A program made the position numbers and the translations under genes. Shown in pieces: positions 19,324 to 30,138 of a stretch of 64,000 bases of DNA; within the stretch, counting starts at the first letter, position 1, and the number at the start of each line of letters is the position of its first letter. This DNA is from Sphingomonas swuensis (lineage in GTDB: Bacteria; Pseudomonadota; Alphaproteobacteria; Sphingomonadales; Sphingomonadaceae). Location of the stretch: positions 201,001 through 265,000 of the forward strand of contig NZ_BAABBQ010000001.1 of assembly GCF_039538045.1 (NCBI RefSeq), written 5' to 3'. The notes under the pieces were generated by a model. That model was not told the origin of the DNA. It was given only the letters and a program-made list of their open reading frames with translations, and did not search any database.

Positions 19324-19711
19324 AGCGGGTCACTTGCTGGTAGCTAATCCTGACCCCCGAAACCTCATCGTCTTGCTCGAACAGGCGTGACTTGGCCGCG
19401 TAGCTTATGAGCAAATGGTCTGGCGCAAGCCATTTGACCTCTGCCCACGGGCCGCCCCATTTACCGGCTACGGCTGCACCATGATCGTCGTCAGCGCGAA
19501 AGGTGTTGCCGCCCCCGGTCGGCTGGTCTCCGTGCTCGACCACCGAGACTTGAGTTGAGAAGCCGGTGGTCGCGCCACAATCTCGCTGGAACAAGACGGC
19601 GCTATGTAGCCCGTCTGGAGCATCTGCGCGGTTGATTATGCTGTTCGAGCACCCATCCGAGCACCCGCTCAGAACCAACACGCCTGCTGCTAAAATGCCG
19701 GTTCTCAGCAT
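19322..19711 (-). CDS. Small lipoprotein (hypothetical)
   Basis: 129 residues. A signal peptide with lipobox VLSGC places a lipidated Cys at about residue 17. The mature part has DGLHSAVLFQRDCGATTGFSTQVSVV and ends with an ISY strand pattern, a shape seen in small secreted proteins of proteobacterial accessory regions (compare DUF5412-like proteins; this is a resemblance, not a tested match). Four cysteines could form disulfides. It is encoded leftward between repeat copies 2 and 3, opposite in direction to both flanking small genes, in lower-GC DNA. Confidence 0.7.
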   Translation of the reverse strand: MLRTGILAAGVLVLSGCSDGCSNSIINRADAPDGLHSAVLFQRDCGATTGFSTQVSVVEHGDQPTGGGNTFRADDDHGAAVAGKWGGPWAEVKWLAPDHLLISYAAKSRLFEQDDEVSGVRISYQQVTR

Positions 19712-19742
19712 GACCTCAGGTGTAACCGCCGCTAATTCAGCG

Positions 19743-19776
19743 TCAATGTCCGCTTTCCACCCGTTGCGGGCATTGA
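19743..19776. repeat. Palindromic repeat copy 3
   Basis: TCAATGTCCGC (19743-19753) and GCGGGCATTGA (19766-19776) pair with one G-T wobble around the loop TTTCCACCCGTT, matching copy 1 except for three bases. Confidence 0.85.
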
Positions 19777-19851
19777 ATTGTGTACGGTAGTCTCCGCACC
19801 GGATGCAAAGAGCACCATCCGGTGACCTGGCTTCCAGCTGGAGCGTCCACG

Positions 19852-20046
19852 ATGAATACCAAGGCTATCGTTGAGAGATTACTCACCTTCGCCGCTGGTT
19901 CAGGCTTCACCCTGACAATTCTTCATTTCAGTGGCATCAATGGGTTGGATAACTACTTCTTCTGGGTCACGGGCGCTCTCCTGTGCCTCACACTTTGGAG
20001 TGCCGTTTTTAGGTGGCGGCAGCAGGATATGAACCGCAACGTTTAG
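19852..20046 (+). CDS. Small membrane protein (hypothetical)
   Basis: 64 residues, not recognised. The start ATG lies behind GGAGCGTCCACG. One or two hydrophobic segments (about 12-28, LTFAAGSGFTLTILHF, and 36-53, FFWVTGALLCLTLWSAV) suggest an inner-membrane protein, with a basic C-terminal tail WRQQDMNRNV. It lies between repeat copies 3 and 4 in DNA of about half GC. Confidence 0.6.
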   Translation: MNTKAIVERLLTFAAGSGFTLTILHFSGINGLDNYFFWVTGALLCLTLWSAVFRWRQQDMNRNV

Positions 20047-20047
20047 G

Positions 20048-20094
20048 CCCGCTTTCCACCCACAGCAGACAGTCCGCTCGCGAACTAAGCGGAC
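20048..20094. repeat. Palindromic repeat copy 4 (double)
   Basis: A diverged half CCCGCTTTCCACCCACAGCAGAC is followed by GTCCGC (20072-20077) and GCGGAC (20089-20094). As with copy 2, it abuts the stop codon of the preceding small gene. Confidence 0.7.
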
Positions 20095-20116
20095 ATTCCG
20101 GCGACAGGAGGCTGCG

Positions 20117-20392
20117 TCATGCTTCTGGTTGATTGCGCCGGTCCCAGCGCTCAATTGCGACCGCGCCCATGAAGGGGAGGGCAGCGGATGTGAGGGCAGC
20201 GAAAGTCCCGGTAACGAATAGGAGAAGATGCTCAACCCGCTCGCTTATGGGTTCACCCATAACAAGGCCGGAGTTCCCACTCGTATTCTTGAGGGCGAGC
20301 AGCGCTTGGCCGAAGCCAATCAGAAAAATCACGAAGCTAACGATGAACAAGGTCATCGACGCATGTCGCATTGCAGCTTTGTAAATTCTCAT
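20117..20392 (-). CDS. Small two-helix membrane protein (hypothetical)
   Basis: 91 residues from the ATG at 20392, chosen because AGCGAGG precedes it; an in-frame ATG at 20428 has no ribosome site. Two clear membrane helices: about 12-34 (MTLFIVSFVIFLIGFGQALLA) and 58-80 (LLLFVTGTFAALTSAALPFMG). A polar loop lies between them and a charged tail RWDRRNQPEA at the end. It is encoded leftward between repeat copies 4 and 5. Not recognised. Confidence 0.6.
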   Translation of the reverse strand: MRIYKAAMRHASMTLFIVSFVIFLIGFGQALLALKNTSGNSGLVMGEPISERVEHLLLFVTGTFAALTSAALPFMGAVAIERWDRRNQPEA

Positions 20393-20446
20393 AGAAACCT
20401 CGCTGTCCGGTCGATTCATCATCGCCATCGCGCATAGATTAGCAAT

Positions 20447-20470
20447 GTCCGCTTCCCACCCATTGCGGAC
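20447..20470. repeat. Palindromic repeat copy 5
   Basis: GTCCGC (20447-20452) and GCGGAC (20465-20470) around the loop TTCCCACCCATT, preceded by AGCAAT. Same core as copies 1 and 3 with the outer right arm lost. Confidence 0.8.
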
Positions 20471-20496
20471 TTCCTTGCCACCGCTACCCTCCTTGC

Positions 20497-20739
20497 ATGA
20501 GTGAGCGGTACGAAGGGGGCCTCGACCGGGCCGACCGATGGGGTTGCGGCGTGGCCATGGTGGTGGGCGTTCCGCTGTTTGCGTTTCTGGTCCTGCTCGA
20601 TGCCCTCGGCGACTGCGCTCCCGATGCAGCCTGCCGGAGGGGTTTCCTGCTCATGGTTCTTGTGCCGACGCTCCTCATCGCGGGTGCGGCGGGGCTTGGC
20701 ATTCGGCACCTGATCAGGCGCAGAGAAGGCGAGCGCTGA
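20497..20739 (+). CDS. Small two-helix membrane protein (hypothetical)
   Basis: 80 residues. Two hydrophobic helices (about 17-37 and 50-68) flank a loop with two cysteines (GDCAPDAACRRG), and the tail is strongly basic (IRRREGER). The ATG is 26 bases after repeat copy 5. GC rises back toward the genome level here, so it may mark the right edge of the island. Not recognised. Confidence 0.6.
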   Translation: MSERYEGGLDRADRWGCGVAMVVGVPLFAFLVLLDALGDCAPDAACRRGFLLMVLVPTLLIAGAAGLGIRHLIRRREGER

Positions 20740-20838
20740 CGACCCGCCTTCGACCGGGCTCGCGGCTTTCGAACCGCGTCTGCCTGACGGTCCATCGGCC
20801 CCGTTGAACCCCTTGAGCGGGCAGGCTATTCCCGCACC

Positions 20839-21372
20839 GTGCAGGCTGCCGCCGACTATTACGCCGTCCTCGGCGTCGCGCCCGAGGCCGAGAGCGGGGC
20901 GATCCGGATGGCCTATCGCAACCTCATGCGCCGCCACCATCCGGACGTGAACCCGTCGGACGACGCCGCGGCCCGGGCGACCGAGATCAACGAGGCCTAC
21001 GACTGCCTCGGCGATCCGGACAAGCGCGCGGCCTACGACCGGCAGCGGAGCAAGGGCAGCGAGGCGCCCACCTTCACCGCCGGCGCCTCCGCGGCCCCGC
21101 GACGGTCGAACTGGCAGCCGCACCACGTCTATCGCCCGATCGAACCCGATCCCCTGCCCAAGAAATGGAGCCGGATCAGCCTCGGACTCGCCTCCGTGCT
21201 GACCGCGGTGATCTTCGCGCTGACCTCGGCGACGCCGCCGCCGATTCCGCTTCCCCCGCCGCCGGTGACGATGGTCGGGATCCCGCCCCAGGCGGAGCCC
21301 GACCCTCCGCGCTGCGAGGCAACGGAGGTTGCGGTCGGCACCAAGTGCGTTCCCTCCGCCCCGAAGCGGTAG
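20839..21372 (+). CDS. Membrane-anchored J-domain protein
   Basis: 177 residues from a GTG start. Residues 4-67 are a J domain with the HPD tripeptide (RHHPDVNP) and helix [11 protein letters not shown], which would stimulate a DnaK ATPase. A linker leads to one membrane segment (about 114-130, [17 protein letters not shown]) and a Pro-rich periplasmic tail [10 protein letters not shown] ending with two Cys (PRCEATEV and KCVPS). It lacks the Gly/Phe and zinc regions of DnaJ. No dnaK is near. It probably recruits Hsp70 to the inner membrane; client unknown. Confidence 0.85.
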   Translation: MQAAADYYAVLGVAPEAESGAIRMAYRNLMRRHHPDVNPSDDAAARATEINEAYDCLGDPDKRAAYDRQRSKGSEAPTFTAGASAAPRRSNWQPHHVYRPIEPDPLPKKWSRISLGLASVLTAVIFALTSATPPPIPLPPPPVTMVGIPPQAEPDPPRCEATEVAVGTKCVPSAPKR

Positions 21373-21415
21373 CGACTGGAAGAGCCGGGCCGTCTCTGCT
21401 TAACGATGGGGCGAA

Positions 21416-22393
21416 ATGAGCCATCCGACCAGTCCCGACGCCGTCCCCGCTTCGCCCAGCGGCACCCGCATGTGGCTCTACAAGCGGCCATTCCGCCTCG
21501 GCCTCGACCACGAGTGCATGGTGCTGGTCGATGCCCGAACGACCGGGCTGTTCAGCTCGCTGTGGGTCGACGGAAGCTTCGTCGCGGAGGACGCTACTCC
21601 CGCGCATGGCGCCGAAGCGGTGCGCAACCACCGGCTTGCCGCCACCCTGCCCGACGGTCGCGTACTGGTGGTCGAGGCGGGCTACATCAGCATCGGGAGC
21701 GTGGGCATCGCAGCCCGGCTCGACGGAGCGCTGGTCCATGAAAGCCATCCCGGCCGCCGGATCGCCTTCCCCGAGCGCTTCGCCAAGGCGCTGACCGACC
21801 GCAACCAGGCGGGGCAGGCGGCCTATGATCCCGGCAAGCTGGCCCGCAACAAGGTGCCGATCGCGGTCGACATCGCCACCGGCATCCTGTTCTTCGTCGT
21901 CGCCAAGCTGACCGACCTCAAGACCGCCGCGCTGGTCGGGGCGGCGGTCGGCCTGTCGCTGGTGGTGATTCAGCGCTTCGTCAGGGTCGACCTCGTCGGC
22001 GGGATGATGCTGTTCGGCGTGTTCATGCTACTGCTTTCGGCAGGCTTCGCGATCGCCTTCGACGACGAGGAGATCATCAAGCAGCGCTCGACCATCATCG
22101 GGCTGATCGGAGCGGGCTGCTTCCTGTTCGACGGGCTTGTGCTGAATGGCCGGAAGCTCGGCGCCGGGGTCAACCGCTACCTTGCCTTCACCGACGTGGA
22201 CGAGCGCCGGCTGGCGATCGCCATGGGGCTGGTCGCGGCGGCGATGGCGGGCGGCAACTGGGTGGCGGTCAAGCTGCTCTCGACCGACGCCTGGCTGTTC
22301 TACACCACCTTCCTCGATCTTCCGCTGAGCATGGGACTGGTGATCTGGGCGATGCACTGGGCGCGCTCCGGGCGGCCTGCCGTCACCGCCTGA
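21416..22393 (+). CDS. Intracellular septation protein A (YciB/IspZ)-like protein with N-terminal extension
   Basis: 325 residues. The C-terminal part, from about residue 140, looks like the YciB/septation protein A membrane family: [24 protein letters not shown], then about six helices, [12 protein letters not shown] and a final helix. The first 130 residues are soluble and beta-rich ([41 protein letters not shown]) and resemble a FAIM1-like or small beta domain, though I am not sure. It ends one base before recF (TGAG-GTG), so they are an operon. Role in cell envelope or division is by family only. Confidence 0.75.
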   Translation: MSHPTSPDAVPASPSGTRMWLYKRPFRLGLDHECMVLVDARTTGLFSSLWVDGSFVAEDATPAHGAEAVRNHRLAATLPDGRVLVVEAGYISIGSVGIAARLDGALVHESHPGRRIAFPERFAKALTDRNQAGQAAYDPGKLARNKVPIAVDIATGILFFVVAKLTDLKTAALVGAAVGLSLVVIQRFVRVDLVGGMMLFGVFMLLLSAGFAIAFDDEEIIKQRSTIIGLIGAGCFLFDGLVLNGRKLGAGVNRYLAFTDVDERRLAIAMGLVAAAMAGGNWVAVKLLSTDAWLFYTTFLDLPLSMGLVIWAMHWARSGRPAVTA

Positions 22394-22394
22394 G

Positions 22395-23507
22395 GTGCTC
22401 GCCCGGCTGACCCTGACCGACTTTCGCAACCATGCCGGGCTCGAGCTCCGGCCCGGGCCGGGGTTCGTCTGCCTCCACGGCGAGAATGGCGCGGGCAAGA
22501 CCAACATCCTCGAGGCGGTGTCGATGCTCGCCCCGGGGCGAGGCCTGCGCGGAAGCGCGCTCGGCGAGATGGCGCGGAGCGACGGGCCGGGCGGATGGGG
22601 CGTGAGCGCCGAGCTTCTCCCCTCCCGCTCGCGGGAAGGGTTGGGCGATAGCGACATGCCCTCTCTCCAACCCCTTCCCGCAAGCGAGAAGGGGAGTGTC
22701 ATCGGCACCGGCACGCTGGCCACCGCGCCCGAGCGGCGGGTCGTCCGGATCAACTCGGCGGCGGCGGCGGTGAACAGCCTCGCCGAGTGGCTGGCGGTGG
22801 TCTGGCTGACCCCGGCGATGGACCGGCTTTTCACCGGGCCGGCAAGCGACCGTCGTCGCTTCCTCGACCGGCTGGTGCTGGCGCTCGAGCCCGGGCACGC
22901 CCACCATGCCGCCCGCTACGATGCCGCGATGCGCGCCCGCAACAAGCTGCTGGCCGAGCCCGAGGGCGCCGATCCGCAGTGGCTGGCGGCGCTCGAGACC
23001 GGGATGGCCGAGCATGGCGAGGAGCTCGCCGCGGCGCGTGGCCGGACGGTGGCGGGGCTGGCCGAGCGGCTGGTCGCGACCCCCGACGACCGCTTCGCAA
23101 AGGCGACGATCGCGCTCGACGGCGGCGAGGGCCGCGACCTTGCCGCGACGCTCCGGGCCAATCGCGGGCGTGACGCGGCGGCCGGGCGGGCGACCGAGGG
23201 GCCGCACCGGCAGGATCTGCTGGTGACCCACGCCGCCAAGGCCCAGCCCGCGGCGCGCTGCTCGACCGGGGAGCAGAAGGCGCTGCTTCTCGGCCTCGTC
23301 CTCGCCCACGCCGATCTCGTTGCCGCGCGCCGCGGAGCGCCGCCCTTGCTGCTGCTCGACGAGGTCGCGGCGCATCTCGATCCCGGCCGCCGCGCCGCAC
23401 TGTTCGAGCGGCTCGAGGGGCGCGGGCAGGTGTGGATGACGGCGACCGAGGCGGCGCTGTTCGAGGGGGTCGGAGACGCGACCATGGTGCACGTCGGCCG
23501 GGCCTGA
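22395..23507 (+). CDS. recF: DNA replication and repair protein RecF with in-frame palindromic insertion
   Basis: SMC-like ATPase that loads RecA at gaps. Walker [15 protein letters not shown] (about residues 28-41), signature [17 protein letters not shown] and Walker [14 protein letters not shown] are all intact, and 370 residues is in range. Residues about 75-101 ([15 protein letters not shown]...ASEKG) look foreign: they are encoded by an 80-base imperfect palindrome (22617-22696) placed without breaking the frame, in the lobe before VRINS. Start is GTG at 22395, one base after the upstream stop, preceded by TGAG. Confidence 0.92.
   Translation: MLARLTLTDFRNHAGLELRPGPGFVCLHGENGAGKTNILEAVSMLAPGRGLRGSALGEMARSDGPGGWGVSAELLPSRSREGLGDSDMPSLQPLPASEKGSVIGTGTLATAPERRVVRINSAAAAVNSLAEWLAVVWLTPAMDRLFTGPASDRRRFLDRLVLALEPGHAHHAARYDAAMRARNKLLAEPEGADPQWLAALETGMAEHGEELAAARGRTVAGLAERLVATPDDRFAKATIALDGGEGRDLAATLRANRGRDAAAGRATEGPHRQDLLVTHAAKAQPAARCSTGEQKALLLGLVLAHADLVAARRGAPPLLLLDEVAAHLDPGRRAALFERLEGRGQVWMTATEAALFEGVGDATMVHVGRA
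22617..22696. repeat. Palindromic element inserted inside recF
   Basis: The left arm CTCCCCTCCCGCTCGCGGG.. (22617-22644, ending AAGGGTTGG) pairs with the right arm starting CCAACCCCTTCCCGC (22667-22696, ending AAGGGGAG). The arms are nearly reverse complements over 28-30 bases, with about four differences including two one-base gaps. The arms resemble the dispersed CTCCCCTCCCGC..GGGTTGG repeats usually seen between genes. Confidence 0.8.
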
Positions 23508-23698
23508 GTGGACAAGAGCGGGGTCTTCACCTATATGGCCCGCAGCGAGACGCCACAAAGCGGCGTGATCGGCAGCCTTCGGGCGCCGGCCCGCGTCTCG
23601 GTTCACCCAATAAGTTCTCCACGTCACGCGGGGTTCTTGAGCAACCCAGCTCCTGACCGCGGTCCTTCGCGGTCGGGCGCACCACGTTGGATATACAG
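23508..23698 (+). promoter_or_regulatory. Leader region of the DEAD-box helicase
   Basis: A 190-base gap with no convincing gene (a 64-codon frame at 23508 has no family features). It contains a hairpin GACCGCG (23655-23661)/CGCGGTC (23668-23674) shortly before the helicase start. Long structured leaders are common for cold-regulated RNA helicases; that role here is inferred. Confidence 0.35.
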
Positions 23699-25240
23699 AT
23701 GAATTTCGAACAACTCGGGCTTTCGACGCCCCTTCTCAACGCGCTTGCCGCGAAGAATTACACCGTTCCCTCGCCGATCCAGGCGCAGGCCATTCCCTAC
23801 GTCCTCGACGGACGCGACCTGCTCGGCATCGCCCAGACCGGCACCGGCAAGACCGCGGCCTTCATGGCGCCTTCGCTGCAGCGGCTCGCCGCCAATCGTC
23901 CGGCCTTCCTCAAGCCGGGCCAGATCCGCATGCTGGTGCTCGCCCCGACGCGTGAGCTCGCAAGCCAGATCGCCGCAAACGCCGAGGCCTATGGCGCTCA
24001 GCTCAAGACCACCGTCGGCGTGATCTTCGGCGGCGTTGCCAACGCCAAGAGCCTTCGCACCGTTCAGCGCGGCCTCGACGTGCTGGTCGCGACCCCCGGC
24101 CGCCTGCTCGATCTCGTAGACCAGCGCGCGATCAACCTTCGCGAGCTCGAGATCCTGGTGCTCGACGAGGCCGACCAGATGCTCGACCTCGGCTTCATCC
24201 ACGCGCTCCGCAAGATCGTGAAGATCATCCCGGCCAAGCGCCAGACGCTGTTCTTCTCGGCGACCATGCCGAAGACGATCAAGCAGCTCGCCGACGAATA
24301 TCTGAAGAACCCGGCCGAGGTCGCGGTGACCCCGGTCGCCACCACCGCCGAGCGGGTCGAGCAGCGGGTCACCTTCGTCAACCAGGCCGAGAAGACCGCG
24401 CTCCTCACCCTGTTCTTCCAGAACGGCAAGGACGTCGAGCGGACTCTGGTGTTCAGCCGGACCAAGCATGGCGCCGACAAGATCGTCCGGATGCTCGGCG
24501 CCTCGGGGATCGCCGCCAACGCGATCCACGGCAACAAGAGCCAGCCGCAGCGCGAGAAGGCGCTCGAAGCGTTCCGCGACGGCAGCGTCCCGATCCTGGT
24601 CGCGACCGACATCGCGGCGCGCGGGATCGACATCCCGGGCGTCAGCCACGTCGTCAATTACGACCTGCCGAACGTGCCCGAGCAATATGTCCACCGGATC
24701 GGCCGCACCGCGCGCGCCGGGGCGGACGGGATCGCGATCGGCTACTGCGACCGCGAGGAGCGGCCCTACCTCAAGGACATCGAGAAGCTGACCCGCCAGA
24801 AGCTGACCGAGGAAGCGCTTCCGCAGGGCTTCATGCAGGCCGTCGAGGCGCTGAAGCGCCTCAAGCCCGAACCCAAGCGCGAGCCGCAGCAGAACCAGCG
24901 CAACCGCCGCAACGAGAGTGGCGCCCGGGGCCATCCGCGCGACCCGCAGCGCTACGGCCTGCCGCGCAATGATCCGCGCGCCGACATGCCCGAGGATCGC
25001 AGCGGTCCGCGCGAGGGCGGTCGCTCGATGCGCGGCGTTCCCGGTGCGAGCCGCGGCCCGGTCGGCAATCCTGCGCGCCCGCAGGCGCCCTCGGGCGGCC
25101 AGCAGCAGCAGCGACACGGCGGGCAGCGTCCGGCCGGTGGTGCGAGCGGTGGTGCTGGCGGCGGCCGTCCGGGTGGCGGCCAGCGTCGCCGCGGTCCCGG
25201 CAACGGCGGCGGTAACGGCGGTCAGCGCCGCGCCGGCTAA
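23699..25240 (+). CDS. DEAD-box ATP-dependent RNA helicase (RhlE type)
   Basis: 513 residues. The helicase core has the Q motif (FEQLGLSTPLLNAL, IQAQAIP), motif I AQTGTGKTAA, PTRELASQ, motif II DEAD, motif III SAT and motif VI HRIGRTARAG, followed by a basic, Gly/Gln/Arg-rich tail of about 130 residues ending in Gly-Arg repeats. This RhlE-like architecture is tied to RNA decay, ribosome assembly and cold growth. The start at 23699 (MNFEQLG) is preferred to an in-frame ATG four codons upstream. It stands alone, after a structured leader and before a terminator. Confidence 0.95.
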   Translation: MNFEQLGLSTPLLNALAAKNYTVPSPIQAQAIPYVLDGRDLLGIAQTGTGKTAAFMAPSLQRLAANRPAFLKPGQIRMLVLAPTRELASQIAANAEAYGAQLKTTVGVIFGGVANAKSLRTVQRGLDVLVATPGRLLDLVDQRAINLRELEILVLDEADQMLDLGFIHALRKIVKIIPAKRQTLFFSATMPKTIKQLADEYLKNPAEVAVTPVATTAERVEQRVTFVNQAEKTALLTLFFQNGKDVERTLVFSRTKHGADKIVRMLGASGIAANAIHGNKSQPQREKALEAFRDGSVPILVATDIAARGIDIPGVSHVVNYDLPNVPEQYVHRIGRTARAGADGIAIGYCDREERPYLKDIEKLTRQKLTEEALPQGFMQAVEALKRLKPEPKREPQQNQRNRRNESGARGHPRDPQRYGLPRNDPRADMPEDRSGPREGGRSMRGVPGASRGPVGNPARPQAPSGGQQQQRHGGQRPAGGASGGAGGGRPGGGQRRRGPGNGGGNGGQRRAG

Positions 25241-25269
25241 GCCTCACCCATCGACGATGTTAACGGCCG

Positions 25270-25297
25270 GGGCCGGGATCTTCCAAGGTCCCGGCCC
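25270..25297 (+). terminator. Probable terminator after RNA helicase gene
   Basis: GGGCCGGGA (25270-25278) pairs perfectly with TCCCGGCCC (25289-25297) around a 10-base loop, 29 bases after the helicase stop. The downstream tract CTCGTCGTTTC is only weakly T-rich. Confidence 0.65.
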
Positions 25298-25349
25298 TCG
25301 TCGTTTCGGCCGGGGCTGCCCTCACGCGCGCATACGCACGCGCACGTGA

Positions 25350-27887
<2,538 letters not shown>

Positions 27888-27923
27888 GGAACGGCTCTCC
27901 GGGCGAGCGCTTTAGGGATTCCA

Positions 27924-28694
27924 GTGAGCGCACCAATCGTCACCCTCGCGAGCTACAACATGCGAAAGGCGCTCGGCACCGACCGGCGCCGCGATCCGCA
28001 TCGCGTGCTCCACGTGCTCGAAGAGATCGGGGCGGACATCGTCGCGCTCCAGGAGGCCGATCGTCGGACGGGCGGGCGCGCCTCGGCGGTGCCGCACGAG
28101 CTGTTCGAGGCACATTCGCCCTATCGCCCGGTGCCGCTGGGCGTGAAGAACCGGCGCATGTTCGACGCGATGCCGACGGTCTCGGCGCGGGTCGACGAAT
28201 TCCTCAAGGTCGATACGCGCAACATCGGCTGGCACGGCAACGCGATCCTGGTGAAGAGCCATGTCGGCGTGCTCGACGTCGCCGCGCTGCAGCTTCCGAC
28301 GCTCGAGCCGCGTGGGGCGGTGCTGGCCGAGCTGCTGGTCGGCGACCGGCCGATCCGGGTGGTCGGGCTCCACCTCGACCTCAGCGGCCTGTGGCGCCGC
28401 CGGCAGATGCAGGCGATCCTCGCGGCGGTGCGAGCGCGCCCGCACAAGATGCCGACGGTGCTGATGGGCGACACCAACGAGTGGCGTGCCGCGGCGGGCT
28501 GCCTGAGGGACCTCGACGGCGATTTCCGCATCGCCCCGACGGGTCCGAGCTTCCATGCCCGGCGGCCGGTGGCGGTGCTCGACCGAATCATCGTCGACAA
28601 GGAGCTGCGGATCGAGGCGGCCGGGGTGCACCACAGTGCCCATGCCCGGCTTGCCAGCGACCATCTGCCGATCTGGGCGAGGGTCGGCTTCTAG
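27924..28694 (+). CDS. Endonuclease/exonuclease/phosphatase family protein
   Basis: 256 residues from a GTG start. The metal-dependent EEP fold is shown by ASYNMRKALG, the metal ligand Glu in IVALQEADRR, GWHGNAILV, HLDLSG, MGDTNEW and the catalytic SDHLPIWA at the C-terminus. Members cut phosphodiesters in DNA, RNA or lipids; the substrate is not readable. No signal peptide, so cytoplasmic. It follows gyrB by 36 bases and may be cotranscribed. Its stop shares CTAG with the convergent rpoN gene. Confidence 0.87.
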   Translation: MSAPIVTLASYNMRKALGTDRRRDPHRVLHVLEEIGADIVALQEADRRTGGRASAVPHELFEAHSPYRPVPLGVKNRRMFDAMPTVSARVDEFLKVDTRNIGWHGNAILVKSHVGVLDVAALQLPTLEPRGAVLAELLVGDRPIRVVGLHLDLSGLWRRRQMQAILAAVRARPHKMPTVLMGDTNEWRAAAGCLRDLDGDFRIAPTGPSFHARRPVAVLDRIIVDKELRIEAAGVHHSAHARLASDHLPIWARVGF

Positions 28695-30121
28695 GCGGCC
28701 TTGCCCTGGATCGCGCGCTGGCGTCGGCGCTGGACACTGGAGCCGATCCCCATCGCCTCGCGATACTTGGCGACGGTTCGCCGGGCGAGCACGAAGCCCT
28801 GCTCCTTGAGCAGGTCGACCAATGCGTCGTCGCTCAGAACCTCGGTCTCGGCCGCGACCAGCTTGCCGATCGCCGCCTTGACCGCCTCCGCCGACGCGCC
28901 CTCGCCATCGTCCGCGGCGACTCCGCTCGAGAAGAAGTAGCGCAGCTCGAAGAGGCCATGCTCGCACAGCAGGGTCTTGGCCGAGGCGACCCGGCTGACG
29001 GTGCTCTCGTGCATCTCGACCGCCTCGGCGACGCGGGTCATGGTAAGGGGGCGAAGGGCGCGCACCCCCTCGCGGAAGAAGCCTTCCTGGTGGGTGATGA
29101 TCTCGCCGACGATCCGGACGATGGTGCGGGCGCGCTGGTCGAGCGCGCGGACCAGCCAGGACGCGCTCTGATAATGTTCGGACAGCCAGGCCCGGCTGCG
29201 CTTGTCCTTGGCCGAGGCCTTGAGCTCGGCATGGTAGCGGCGGTTGACCAGCACGCGGGGCAGGGTGGCGGGATTGAGTTCGACCGCAAAGCCGTTCGCC
29301 GTCCGGCGCACCAACACGTCGGGTTCGGCGGTGGTGGCGGGCTCGGGGGCGAAGCGGCAGCCCGGCTTGGGGTCATAGGCGCGAAGTTCGCGCACCATGT
29401 CGGCAAGGTCTTCGTCGTCGACCCCGCAGATCCGCTTCAAGGCGGCCATCTGCCCGCGGGCGAGGAGGTCGAGGTTGCTGATGAGCCGCGCCATCGCGGG
29501 ATCGTAGCGGTCGGCGGCCCGGGCCTGCAGGGCGAGGCATTCGGACAGGTCGCGCGCTCCGACACCCGGCGGGTCACAGGCCTGGACCAGCCGGAGCCCG
29601 GCCTGGACGTCCTTGAGGGGCAGCTCGAGCGCTTCGCCGATGTCCTTGAGCGAGGTGGTCAGCCAGCCGGTCTCCTCGAGCTCGTGGACGATCGCCTCGG
29701 CCGCTCGCCCCGCCGCGCCGCCAGCGCCGTGCAATTGCCCCATGAGATGCTCGCAGAGCGCGGTCTCGCAGGAAGACAGCCGGTCGAAGTCGAAACCCTC
29801 GTCGTCGGAGCCGCCGATCTCGTATGAAGCGTCGGTCTCGGCCGCGGCCTCGGTCCAGTCGCGATCGAGCGCCTCGTCGCCCTTGCCGCCGAGCTGGTCG
29901 GCGCCCTTAGGCTCGGCTGCCTCGTCGCCGAACTCGACATCCTCGCGGATCACGACGTCGCCGGTGCCGGCCTCGAGCAGGGGATTGCGGGCGAGCTCCT
30001 CGGCGATCGCCGCCTCGACTTCGAGATTGGTCAGCTGGAGCAGCTTGATCGCCTGCTGCAGCTGCTGGCTCATCACCAGCGACTGGGCTGCGCGGAGCTG
30101 AAGTCCCGGACCCAATCCCAT
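28691..30121 (-). CDS. rpoN: RNA polymerase sigma-54 factor
   Basis: 476 residues. Region I is the Gln/Leu-rich LRAAQSLVMSQQLQQAIKLL, followed by an acidic region II, the core-binding domain, a helix-turn-helix (MTRVAEAVEMHESTVSRV) and the RpoN box ARRTVAKYREAMG near the end, which binds the -24 promoter element. It is the last gene of the rnd-lptC-lptA-lptB-rpoN operon. In many alphaproteobacteria an hpf/raiA gene and ptsN follow rpoN; here the next gene is convergent and overlaps the stop by four bases, so those genes are not in their usual place. Confidence 0.96.
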   Translation of the reverse strand: MGLGPGLQLRAAQSLVMSQQLQQAIKLLQLTNLEVEAAIAEELARNPLLEAGTGDVVIREDVEFGDEAAEPKGADQLGGKGDEALDRDWTEAAAETDASYEIGGSDDEGFDFDRLSSCETALCEHLMGQLHGAGGAAGRAAEAIVHELEETGWLTTSLKDIGEALELPLKDVQAGLRLVQACDPPGVGARDLSECLALQARAADRYDPAMARLISNLDLLARGQMAALKRICGVDDEDLADMVRELRAYDPKPGCRFAPEPATTAEPDVLVRRTANGFAVELNPATLPRVLVNRRYHAELKASAKDKRSRAWLSEHYQSASWLVRALDQRARTIVRIVGEIITHQEGFFREGVRALRPLTMTRVAEAVEMHESTVSRVASAKTLLCEHGLFELRYFFSSGVAADDGEGASAEAVKAAIGKLVAAETEVLSDDALVDLLKEQGFVLARRTVAKYREAMGIGSSVQRRRQRAIQGKAA

Positions 30122-30138
30122 GATGTCGCTCTACGCCC

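Noticed and set aside
20228..20437. Rightward 69-codon frame overlapping the leftward small membrane gene
   Set aside because: It has no ribosome site or hydrophobic or family features, while the antisense frame has two clear membrane helices and a ribosome site.
18995..20470. Classical integron attC array
   Set aside because: The repeats lack the GTTRRRY/RYYYAAC core sites, the genes alternate in direction and no integron integrase is present. Only a cassette-like pattern is reported.
23508..23702. 64-codon frame between recF and the RNA helicase
   Set aside because: No family features, runs into the helicase start and covers a hairpin; treated as leader.
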